DNA from: VGJW01 sp035285595
GTDB lineage: Bacteria; Cyanobacteriota; Sericytochromatia; S15B-MN24; VGJW01
Assembly (NCBI GenBank): GCA_035285595.1
Contig: JAYKGV010000003.1
Coordinates: forward strand, 62,001-126,000
Direction of reading: 5' to 3'
Length of the DNA: 64,000 nt
Shown here piece after piece: positions 34,501-40,233 of this stretch; the first letter of the stretch is position 1, and each line of letters opens with the position of its first letter. The notes under the pieces were generated by a model, which worked only from the letters and a program-made list of their open reading frames with translations, made no database searches and was not told the origin of the DNA. The position numbers and the translations under genes were made by a program.

Positions 34501-34699
34501 TCGTGCCGCCCCACATCCCCAGCACGTGGGCTGCCATGTGGATGGAAAGAGCATCGGGCCAGTCGATGGCCAGCAAGGCCAACGGTGAGAGGTCACTATT
34601 CCGGCGTCCGAGGTTCTCGCCGCTCGACAGTTTTCGGCCGCATTGCCCGCAGTAGGCAGCGGCCGCGACGTGGGGCGTCTGGCAACCCGGACAGACCAT
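31496..34699 (-). CDS. Zinc-ribbon, pseudo-cyclase, AAA ATPase and TPR regulator
   Basis: A 1067-residue cytoplasmic protein from the ATG at 34699. It begins with a double CxxC zinc ribbon (MVCPGCQTP, CGQCGRKL). Residues 40-165 look like a decayed class III nucleotide cyclase domain: an AIDW strand in place of FxD, then GGTIESSQEGQILAAFGRPYP and DDLRRAAAAALDL; the second metal Asp is Gln, so no cyclase activity is expected. Next comes an AAA_16-type ATPase with Walker A LTGPEGAGKSRLV (about residue 230) and Walker B-like VVLAVDNIEW. The remaining 500 residues are TPR-type helical repeats (for example ALEWAHRAMALAH). Such proteins act as signalling ATPases; ligand and partners are unknown. The start has no strong ribosome site. 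Confidence 0.78.
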   Translation of the reverse strand: MVCPGCQTPHVAAAAYCGQCGRKLSSGENLGRRNSDLSPLALLAIDWPDALSIHMAAHVLGMWGGTIESSQEGQILAAFGRPYPREDDLRRAAAAALDLMARRSACEVREPRAWLCHGSLPRRILSLAETTMGQEALVRLAGLPEGRIGMPLRTARLMEANFDVEPAAEEEFSWLLPGQRRLDPHRVSPLYGRTAERRKLAGMLAACVDGHPQVWVLTGPEGAGKSRLVVEAQAEAQRDSLSRLLLVRVHSLSPDRDFGLVRDLIDQILADPDQGTPWPNAAAFGKQWPDTHAEFLWPLLSGLSRTESPSIEQIQQLLPHLSNFLWDASRHRLVVLAVDNIEWTDAYSWAWWQQFLQTTPSAGHRLWVILTSTQRFVLPETGLDLTVTHLPPLGEDEALACLAGAMGLDAHRETWTPDLRTVLQENVRHAGGNPLFLRELAFDLLASGTVRYGGDGWTVLQGISGSSLVPESLSILLQSKEARLPPAARHALATAAVIGSRVAWEDLEDLLGREEMPDLVQTLVDAGLLSVEGQEVCFRQEALRTLTAAGWTPEQRQAVKRQLAMKLVDRHQEHLEKVQDRVADLLEEGAAYGEALEWAHRAMALAHDRKQGSEALRRAHQILRLLRSLPDSQTDALHAAQGDVARLELQFGSVSEAEHLWQSLHDVLPIAKRHESRTQLARIAGLRGDFAKAMAFAEEGLSVAELLGETGQQAKFLIEVGLLAARQERWDVAKSAARRADFVLHSDPHGLAAADLLRLQGKVRLWEGLPEEALVVGRNALEIYESLREPDALGETLMLLAEAHRKNGNLTLAQRSLRQALQVTLEPAGLREIACLIGRLALEEGDAPTVLELAEHFRSALADRKIVQEQLLLAVAWLFAGMRDTLLRELPSPFEGAAADLAVLHAVVGIARAEADEGTGADLSVRQALESASSAPTEAHLARALAWGSAGHVAFVQGKYETALEHLAEACNLVAQAEHPTWAMWFDIMRALSLKTLGRPSHVSLEDLALRASRIRIPIPLEPYWTFLRQEQQAGDVGAGEAFAPLATFDAFEAWDDSMPAWTSGND

Positions 34700-34767
34700 G
34701 CCGTTTACTTGCCCCGGGTTGTGCTCTTTCACACAGCCCGAGGCGAAGTGAACGGTGTGCAGGCCGC

Positions 34768-34796
34768 TTGAATATTCTGTTAAGATACAGTAAAGT
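34768..34796 (+). promoter_or_regulatory. Candidate promoter of the 34804 lipoprotein gene
   Basis: TTGAAT (34768-34773), 17 bases, TAAAGT (34791-34796). The expected start of transcription falls at about the ATG (34804), and no ribosome site precedes it, which suggests a leaderless mRNA. An alternative -10 (GATACA, 34784-34789) would give a leader of only some ten bases. The same AT-rich island must serve the divergent AAA/TPR gene. Confidence 0.45.
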
Positions 34797-34803
34797 TCTA
34801 AGC

Positions 34804-35679
34804 ATGAAGGCTGGCTGGAGAGTTTGGAGCGTCTTGTGGCTCGCGGGCTGCAGTCGCCCCTTGGCGGGAACCCCTCCGCTGCCCGTAGCCGCACCGATGC
34901 CGCCGGCTCTGACGGCAGAGCCTCTCGCTTCGGTACAGCCAGGGGGGGCGGGAAGTTCAACACCTGCGAACAGTCAGGTGGCGCCGCTGATCTCGTGGCC
35001 GGTCTGGAGGCTGGAGAAGACGGACCCCTTGGCTGCCTTGTCGGTGGCGTTGCGGCGTGACGCCGCAGGAGGGGTGGTCAGGCTTCCAGCCGACCCTCTG
35101 GCTTCCGTGAACGGGTCGAGGACTCTCCAGGTCAAGCCTTCGCACAGTCAGGAGCGTGCCAACGAGCGCGCGCAATCGTGGCAGGCGGATGCCCGACAGG
35201 TCTACGTGGCCTGGGGGTTCATGGGCCTGCGCTCCCTGTCGGAAGTCCAGCATGTCCATTACTCCCCCGCAGTTCGTCGCAGCCTCGTCCAGATCTTCCG
35301 GATGCAACCTTGGGCCAGTCGGACGCATCAGGAGGTGTCCCGGCGTATGGACAGAGGGGCTCCCTATCTTCAGGGTGTTCAGGATGATTTCGGCATCGAC
35401 GCGCACGAGGCCTACGCCATCGCCCGAAGGGCCGGTTATTCCGGCGAGGGACTCACCAAGGCGGCCGTCTTGATTCGACCGCTGGTCATCGGTCCGGTAT
35501 GGGCTTTTTTGGATAGTCCCGTCACGCAGATGACGGTCCTTGCGGTGGACGCCATCAGTGGTGAGGTCATACGCCCCGGTCTCAAACTGGATGTCATTCG
35601 TTACATCGTCGAGCCTGTGCCGGAAGATCCCCCGGTGATCTTGCCGTCGCCGGAACCGATTGCGCCGCGTTCGACCTGA
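34804..35679 (+). CDS. Lipoprotein of unknown function
   Basis: A 291-residue lipoprotein. The signal peptide ends at a lipobox LAGC (MKAGWRVWSVLWLAGCSRP), so it should be membrane-anchored. The next 50 residues are Pro/Ala/Ser-rich and probably a flexible linker. The rest is an ordinary globular domain with an ADARQVYVAWGFMGLRSL stretch and an extended GPVWAFLDSPVTQMTVLAVDAISGEV region, possibly a beta-rich C-terminal part. No family is recognised. It is transcribed divergently from the AAA/TPR gene and terminates towards rplT, with a hairpin between. Confidence 0.75.
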   Translation: MKAGWRVWSVLWLAGCSRPLAGTPPLPVAAPMPPALTAEPLASVQPGGAGSSTPANSQVAPLISWPVWRLEKTDPLAALSVALRRDAAGGVVRLPADPLASVNGSRTLQVKPSHSQERANERAQSWQADARQVYVAWGFMGLRSLSEVQHVHYSPAVRRSLVQIFRMQPWASRTHQEVSRRMDRGAPYLQGVQDDFGIDAHEAYAIARRAGYSGEGLTKAAVLIRPLVIGPVWAFLDSPVTQMTVLAVDAISGEVIRPGLKLDVIRYIVEPVPEDPPVILPSPEPIAPRST

Positions 35680-35719
35680 GGTGGGTCGCAGGCCTTGGTC
35701 GTGCAGTCCTCGAACGAAG

Positions 35720-35750
35720 AAGCCCCATCCCGTTGACCGGAATGGGGCTT
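35720..35750. terminator. Bidirectional hairpin between the lipoprotein gene and rplT
   Basis: AAGCCCCAT (35720-35728) pairs with ATGGGGCTT (35742-35750). On the minus strand it follows rplT and is followed by a pyrimidine-rich CTTCTTCGTTC, so it is the probable terminator of infC-rpmI-rplT. On the plus strand it can end the lipoprotein transcript. Confidence 0.6.
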
Positions 35751-35767
35751 TGGCCTCCGAAGGATCT

Positions 35768-36139
35768 TCAGGCGGTCCTCTGGGCCGCGGCGCGCGCTTC
35801 CCGCGCCCGGTTCGCCAGCAACGTGAACGCCCCGGCATCCGACAGGGCGAGATCGGCCAGCATCTTGCGATTCACGACAATCTCAGCCAACTTGAGGCCG
35901 TGGATCATCTGACTGTAGCTGAGGCCATTCAGCCGCGCGGCAGCGTTGATCCGCTGAATCCAGAGCCGACGGAAATCGGATTTCCGCTCCCGCCGGTGCC
36001 GGTACATGTACCGCAGAGCTTTCATCATGGCCTGGTTGGCCGTGCGGAACAACTTGCTCGTGCCTGCGCGATGACCGCGGACGAGCTTCAGAACCTTCTT
36101 GTGCTTGCGACGATTGGCATTACCACGCTTGACGCGCAT
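35768..36139 (-). CDS. rplT: 50S ribosomal protein L20
   Basis: A 123-residue ribosomal protein, full length, with the conserved basic N-terminus (MRVKRGNANRRKHKKVLKL) and RNA-binding helices (RIKDFRRLWI-type segment RKSDFRRLWIQRINAAAR). It is an early assembly protein of 23S rRNA and, in several bacteria, represses its own operon by binding the infC or rpmI leader. It is the last gene of infC-rpmI-rplT, 46 bases after rpmI. Confidence 0.98.
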   Translation of the reverse strand: MRVKRGNANRRKHKKVLKLVRGHRAGTSKLFRTANQAMMKALRYMYRHRRERKSDFRRLWIQRINAAARLNGLSYSQMIHGLKLAEIVVNRKMLADLALSDAGAFTLLANRAREARAAAQRTA

Positions 36140-36185
36140 GGAGGAATCTCCTTAAGGAATAAAGCGGAATCAGGAAGAGGGGGAA

Positions 36186-36395
36186 TCAGCGGGTGTACTT
36201 GAGGTAAGGCAATGCGCTGCGCACACGTGCCTCGTCCGCCGTGGAGATCTCCTGTTCGTCACCGATGCGACGAAGGCGAGCTCCTGACTTGTCGACGAGC
36301 AAGTGCTTGCGGAAGGACGTCCGGCGCACGATCTTGCCGGAACCGGTGGTCTTGTAGCGCTTGGCGGAACCGCGGTGGGTTTTCATCTTCGGCAT
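36186..36395 (-). CDS. rpmI: 50S ribosomal protein L35
   Basis: A 69-residue ribosomal protein with the typical start MPKMKTHRGSAKRYKTTGSGK and the middle HLLVDKSGARLRRIG. It sits between infC (24 bases) and rplT (46 bases). Its size matches the family. Confidence 0.98.
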   Translation of the reverse strand: MPKMKTHRGSAKRYKTTGSGKIVRRTSFRKHLLVDKSGARLRRIGDEQEISTADEARVRSALPYLKYTR

Positions 36396-36419
36396 GGAAT
36401 GGCTCCTTGAAAAAAGGGC

Positions 36420-37022
36420 TTAGGGGGTGGAGTCCTTGGCCGGTCCCACAGGGGCCGTGGCCGGGGCGGCTTTATCCTGCTTCAGGGCTTCACGCTTCTC
36501 GGGCGTGAGCCCTTTCTTCGGGGCAAGGATGAGGAAGAGCGTCCGCCCCTCTTGCCGGGGCTCGCGCTCGATGGTGCAGTATTCGCCAAGTTCCCGGGCA
36601 AATCGCATCAGTACATTGATGCCGAGCGACTGATGCTGCATCTCGCGACCGCGGAAGCGAATGGTGACCTTGACTTTGTCACCATCGAGAAGGAACCGCT
36701 GGATGGCTCTGAATCGCACCTGGTAGTCGTGCTCGCCAATCTTGTAGGACAAGGTCACTTCTTTGAGACTCACGACGTGCTGTTTGCGTCGGGCCTCCCG
36801 GTTCTTCTTCTCCTGCTCGAACTTGTGTCGCCCGTAATCCATGATCTTGCAAACGGGCGGGTTGGCATCGGCAGCCACCAAGACGAGGTCAAGTCCTTTT
36901 TCCTGAGCGATGCGCAAGGCTTCGCGAGTCTGCAGGATCCCCAGCTGGGCTCCGTCGTCGTCGATGGTGCGGACTTCACGGGCGCGGATGCGCTCGTTCA
37001 GCAGCGTGGTGTCCTTCAGAAT
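36420..37022 (-). CDS. infC: Translation initiation factor IF-3, AUU start
   Basis: A 200-residue protein when read from the ATT at 37020-37022, with an AGGAGA ribosome site seven bases before it. The alternative ATG at 36917 would remove the first 35 residues, including the conserved LLNERIRAREVRTIDDDGAQ region of the N-domain, so the ATT start is strongly preferred. The linker (MDYGRHKFEQEKKNREARR) and C-domain (KVTIRFRGREMQHQSLG) are intact. IF3 rejects non-AUG start codons, so an AUU start is the classic basis of infC autoregulation. A Pro/Ala-rich tail of about 25 residues follows the C-domain. Confidence 0.95.
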   Translation of the reverse strand: MLKDTTLLNERIRAREVRTIDDDGAQLGILQTREALRIAQEKGLDLVLVAADANPPVCKIMDYGRHKFEQEKKNREARRKQHVVSLKEVTLSYKIGEHDYQVRFRAIQRFLLDGDKVKVTIRFRGREMQHQSLGINVLMRFARELGEYCTIEREPRQEGRTLFLILAPKKGLTPEKREALKQDKAAPATAPVGPAKDSTP

Positions 37023-37056
37023 GGCCGGGTCTCCTGAGATACGCCTTGGGCGAGGT

Positions 37057-37088
37057 CAAAAACAAAGGCAGGTGGTATTCCACCTGCC
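37057..37088 (-). terminator. Intrinsic terminator/attenuator hairpin in the infC leader
   Basis: On the minus strand GGCAGGTGG-AATA-CCACCTGCC (a 9-base-pair stem and 4-base loop) is followed by TTTGTTTTT. It is a textbook terminator, yet it lies between the promoter (37169-37198) and the infC start codon. This argues for attenuation, as in Bacillus infC-rpmI-rplT leaders regulated by L20. Confidence 0.8.
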
Positions 37089-37168
37089 GGACGAAGACTT
37101 GAAGTTCTACGGACGGGCCTGGTCGACTGCTCGCCAGGCGAGAAGGTGGGCCTTCTGCTTGCCCTAAG

Positions 37169-37198
37169 ATTATGAAGGTGTCGTTCAGAGTTCGTCAA
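37169..37198 (-). promoter_or_regulatory. Sigma-70 type promoter of infC-rpmI-rplT
   Basis: On the minus strand TTGACG (complement of 37193-37198), an 18-base spacer and CATAAT (complement of 37169-37174). Transcription would start near 37162, giving a leader of about 140 bases that contains the terminator-like hairpin. Confidence 0.7.
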
Positions 37199-37235
37199 GG
37201 GCCGCGAGGGGGCGCCTCCGGCACTTGGCCGTGTC

Positions 37236-38507
37236 ATGCAAGGAATGCTATTCTCGCCGGACATGAAGGACGACCTCGGTACCGAAGTCGTGCGGCGTCT
37301 GAGCCAGCGCCGGCATGAGCTCGAAGCCCTGTCGGCTGCACTTGTTCGGGTTCCAAGCTTTACAGGCGCCGAGCGTGCTCTGGCCGAGGCCGTGCTGGGT
37401 CATCTTGCGGACCGGGACCTCGAAGGCGGGACCATCGATGCGGCGGGCAACGTGGTCTATCACCTCAAGGGGAGGAGGCCGGGACCTTGCCTGGTCTTGG
37501 TGACCCATCTCGATACGGCCGCTCCGGGGCCTTCGGAGGCTTGGCTTCACGACCCACTCGCAGGGCTGGTCGATGGTCCTTGGCTTCACGGTCTCGGCGT
37601 CGCCTCCTGCAAGGGTGCCATGGCTGCACAGATTGAAGCCGTTGCGGCGCTTGCCCAGTTGGGTTGGAACTGTGGCGATCTCGTGCTGGCTGCCGTCGTC
37701 CATTCCGAAAGGGCGGGTTGTCTGGGATCGCAATACCTGCTCGAACACACTCTTCCTGCGATGGGACTGCGTCCCGAGGCGGTGGTCCTGGGGGATCCCA
37801 CCGGCCTTGCGGTCCATCTGGGGCATCGAGGCCGAGCAGAACTCGAGATCGAGACGTTCGGCCGTACCTCGCATGCCAGCGTCCCCTGGCTGGGGCAGAA
37901 CGCCGCCTACAAGATGATGCCTGTTCTGGAGGCCCTCGAGGACCTTCAACGGTCGTTGCCCAGCCATCCTTTGCTCGAGCGCAGCACGGTGGCGCTGACG
38001 GGGCTTGTCACCCGCCCGGACGACGGCAGCAGAATTCCTGACCGATGCGTCGCGACCATCGACCGGCGCTATCTCCCCGGGGAGTCGCTCGATGCCGTCG
38101 TGGGGCAGATTCGGACCATCCTCAACAAGGTGGCCCACCGAGATTCCGCCTTTCTCGGGGACGTGCGGATTCGGGAGGAAGTGGAAAGGACCTGGACCGG
38201 TCTCGAGCGTTCTGTTCCGCGGGTGATGGCACCGTGGCTCACTCGTGAGGACCATCCGGTCGTTCGCCGTGCGCTGGTTGCCCTGCGTGGTGTCGGCCAG
38301 GAGCCGCGTCTCGACAAATGGTCCTTCGGGACCGATGGTTCCTATGCGGCCGGTGCCCTGGGTCTGCCGACCATCGGGTATGGTCCTGGCGAGGAAGCCA
38401 CTTCCCATACCCCGGGCGAGAAGGTCGCGCTCGAGGCTGTTGCACAGGCCGCCGTGGGGTATGCGGCAGTGGCCCGAGCTTTCTGCGAGGAGTCCCATGG
38501 CCTCTGA
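37236..38507 (+). CDS. M20-family (YgeY-like) hydrolase with altered active-site residues
   Basis: A 423-residue protein from ATG 37236 (37245 and 37263 also possible). It follows the M20 peptidase/deacylase plan with an inserted dimerisation domain. The C-terminal DKWSFGTDGSYAAGALG and GYGPGEEATSHTPGEK match YgeY-type hydrolases. H91 and D93 (THLDTA) are present. The metal-bridging Asp of GRGxxDxKG is Ser124 (GVASCKG), and the general base of the usual EE pair is Ser157 (HSERAG), with Glu158 kept. So the metal centre and catalysis look compromised. Without these residues the protein could bind rather than hydrolyse its ligand. Its stop overlaps the histidine kinase start by 11 bases. Confidence 0.78.
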   Translation: MQGMLFSPDMKDDLGTEVVRRLSQRRHELEALSAALVRVPSFTGAERALAEAVLGHLADRDLEGGTIDAAGNVVYHLKGRRPGPCLVLVTHLDTAAPGPSEAWLHDPLAGLVDGPWLHGLGVASCKGAMAAQIEAVAALAQLGWNCGDLVLAAVVHSERAGCLGSQYLLEHTLPAMGLRPEAVVLGDPTGLAVHLGHRGRAELEIETFGRTSHASVPWLGQNAAYKMMPVLEALEDLQRSLPSHPLLERSTVALTGLVTRPDDGSRIPDRCVATIDRRYLPGESLDAVVGQIRTILNKVAHRDSAFLGDVRIREEVERTWTGLERSVPRVMAPWLTREDHPVVRRALVALRGVGQEPRLDKWSFGTDGSYAAGALGLPTIGYGPGEEATSHTPGEKVALEAVAQAAVGYAAVARAFCEESHGL

Positions 38508-39513
38508 TGGATTGTTTCTGCCCCCGCAGGTCCTGGGGATCGTTTGCTGGGATGCGGAGGGCCATCCCGTTCCCTCGGCGACGGCGCTGGAGGTCTTGGC
38601 GGCGCCGGACGATGCCTCGGTCACGGAGGCACGGGAGCGCCTCCATCAGATGCTGTCGTTGTCGGGTTTGCCGGAGCTCCTCGGTCAGGGCGAGGGGGCC
38701 GTCCAGGTCGTGCCGCCCTGGGCCGAGGAACAGGTGTTGCTGGTTTCGCTTTCCCGACCTTGCGGCCACGCGATCCTGGCGCTGACGGACATCGGTCCCC
38801 AGCAACGCTTGGCGAGATTGCAGCAGGATTTCGTGGCGAACGTGTCCCATGAGCTGCGCACGCCGCTGACGAGCATCAGGATGGCGGCGGAATCCCTGCA
38901 GATGGGGGCGATGGCCAGTGAGACCCTCCGCTCGAAATTCGCTTCAAACATCCAGCGCGAGGCAGAAAGGTTGACTCGCCTCGTCAACGAAATCCTTGTC
39001 GTGGCCAACCTCAGGGGGCGACCAGTCCTTCACCTCTCGGACTTTGCCCCTTTGGACTTGGCTCAGGAGGTGGTCACGACGCTGGAGCCCCATGCGGTCC
39101 TGAACCACGTCGATCTGCGGCTCGAGGCCCCCGAAGGCCTGCCGTTGGTGCGTTGGGACCGGGATCGGATTCATCAGGTGATCCTGAATCTGGTCGACAA
39201 TGCCATCAAATTCACGCCCGCCGAAGGGAGAGTCACCCTACGCTTCGCTCTCATGGGAGAAGGTCTCGAAATTCGGGTCGTCGACACCGGGATCGGGATT
39301 CCCGAGATCGATCGGCCTCGTATCTTCGATCGTTTCTATCGGGTGGACAAGTCTCGCAGTCGGGTCACCGGTGGGGTGGGTCTCGGCCTGTCCATTGTCA
39401 AGGACCTCATCGTGGCCCACAGAGGTTCGATCGAGGTGGAGTCCCAGATTAACTCGGGCACGCAGTTCATCATCCGCATGCCCTTGCGTGCCGAGACGAA
39501 CATCGCGGTCTGA
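38497..39513 (+). CDS. Cytoplasmic sensor histidine kinase (PhoR-like core)
   Basis: A 338-residue kinase with ATG 38497 preceded by GAGGAG. No membrane helix is present, so it should sense inside the cell or through a partner. Residues 1-105 are an unassigned, possibly PAS-like input domain. Then come the HisKA dimer with H118 (FVANVSHELRTPLTSIR) and the HATPase with N (ILNLVDNAIKF), G1 (VVDTGIGIP), F (FDRFYRVDKS) and G2 (GGVGLGLSIVKDL) boxes complete. It is translationally linked to the M20-like gene. No response regulator is adjacent, so it is an orphan here; the Fur-family gene follows. Confidence 0.9.
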   Translation: MASDGLFLPPQVLGIVCWDAEGHPVPSATALEVLAAPDDASVTEARERLHQMLSLSGLPELLGQGEGAVQVVPPWAEEQVLLVSLSRPCGHAILALTDIGPQQRLARLQQDFVANVSHELRTPLTSIRMAAESLQMGAMASETLRSKFASNIQREAERLTRLVNEILVVANLRGRPVLHLSDFAPLDLAQEVVTTLEPHAVLNHVDLRLEAPEGLPLVRWDRDRIHQVILNLVDNAIKFTPAEGRVTLRFALMGEGLEIRVVDTGIGIPEIDRPRIFDRFYRVDKSRSRVTGGVGLGLSIVKDLIVAHRGSIEVESQINSGTQFIIRMPLRAETNIAV

Positions 39514-39524
39514 TCGGGGAACCC

Positions 39525-39947
39525 GTGGGAGACGCCGAGCTGCTTCGCCGTTCCGGCCTCAGGGTCACCCCCCAGCGTCTGGCCATCCTCGAAGCCTTTG
39601 AACAGTTGCCGGCAGGTACCCATTTGTCCGTGGAGGATTTACGTGCGCGGCTGTTGCAGCGTTCTGTGGACATCAGCATCGCGACAACCTATCGGACGTT
39701 GAACCTACTGGTCCGGCTCGGGCACCTGCGGGAGCATGATTTCACCGAGGGCCATCGCCACTATGAGCGAGTCAGGACAGCCGATCCTCACCATCAGCAT
39801 CTGGTCTGCGTGTCCTGTCTCCGGCCGCACGAATTCTCGGAGGAGGCCGTTGAGCGTCTCGCCCGTGACGTGGCCGGACGTCACGGCTTCCGGTTGATGT
39901 CCTTCGAATTCGAGATTCGCGGTCTGTGCGGTGCCTGTCAGGGTTAA
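39525..39947 (+). CDS. Fur-family metalloregulator
   Basis: A 140-residue repressor with a GTG start 11 bases after the kinase stop. The winged helix (LRVTPQRLAILEAFEQLP; ISIATTYRTLNLLVRLG) and the metal-binding part are present: HHQHLVC in the sensing loop, CVSC, and a second CGAC zinc pair at the C-terminus. It could be Fur, PerR or Zur; the sensing loop does not decide. It may be co-transcribed with the kinase. Confidence 0.9.
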   Translation: MGDAELLRRSGLRVTPQRLAILEAFEQLPAGTHLSVEDLRARLLQRSVDISIATTYRTLNLLVRLGHLREHDFTEGHRHYERVRTADPHHQHLVCVSCLRPHEFSEEAVERLARDVAGRHGFRLMSFEFEIRGLCGACQG

Positions 39948-39991
39948 GCCGGGCTCAAGCGCTTGCCTACCTTCTTGGTCTGTGCTTAGTT

Positions 39992-40011
39992 CCCCCTTGG
40001 TCAAATGGGGG
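39992..40011 (+). terminator. Short GC hairpin after the Fur gene
   Basis: CCCCC (39992-39996) and GGGGG (40007-40011) flank a 10-base loop. It follows the Fur stop by 44 bases; no U-run follows, so it is at best a weak terminator. Confidence 0.3.
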
Positions 40012-40035
40012 TGTCAAGTAGCCGTCAACTTCGGG

Positions 40036-40041
40036 TATACT
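40036..40041 (+). promoter_or_regulatory. Candidate -10 box (TATACT) upstream of the LysM gene
   Basis: TATACT with preceding GGG, about 200 bases before the gene start. The best -35 (TGTCAA at 40012) is poor, so an activator might be needed. The only other promoter-like element in the 286-base gap was not found. Confidence 0.35.
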
Positions 40042-40102
40042 TACTCGGAGAAGGCATGGTGGCTTGCTGCTGGCCTCTCTCCAAGGGCCGAGGGTGACTC
40101 GC

Positions 40103-40136
40103 CTTCATCTGAATTTATCCGTGAATTGAGATGAAG
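40103..40136 (+). repeat. Inverted repeat in the leader of the LysM gene
   Basis: CTTCATCT (40103-40110) pairs with AGATGAAG (40129-40136) around an 18-base AT-rich loop. It lies in the long 5' leader of the LysM protein and is followed by GGGGG rather than U residues, so it is not a terminator. It may be a mRNA-stability or regulatory element, or a protein-binding site. Confidence 0.4.
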
Positions 40137-40233
40137 GGGGTTCAGCTTCCGGGCCTTGCGGGCGACAACCCGAGGAGAGGGTCAGGTTTGCCCCCTCGTC
40201 TTCCGTTCCCCGCCTCACTGTGAGGAGGTCGTG

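Noticed and set aside
39948..40233. c-di-GMP riboswitch in the LysM leader
   Set aside because: The GEMM core elements are not present.
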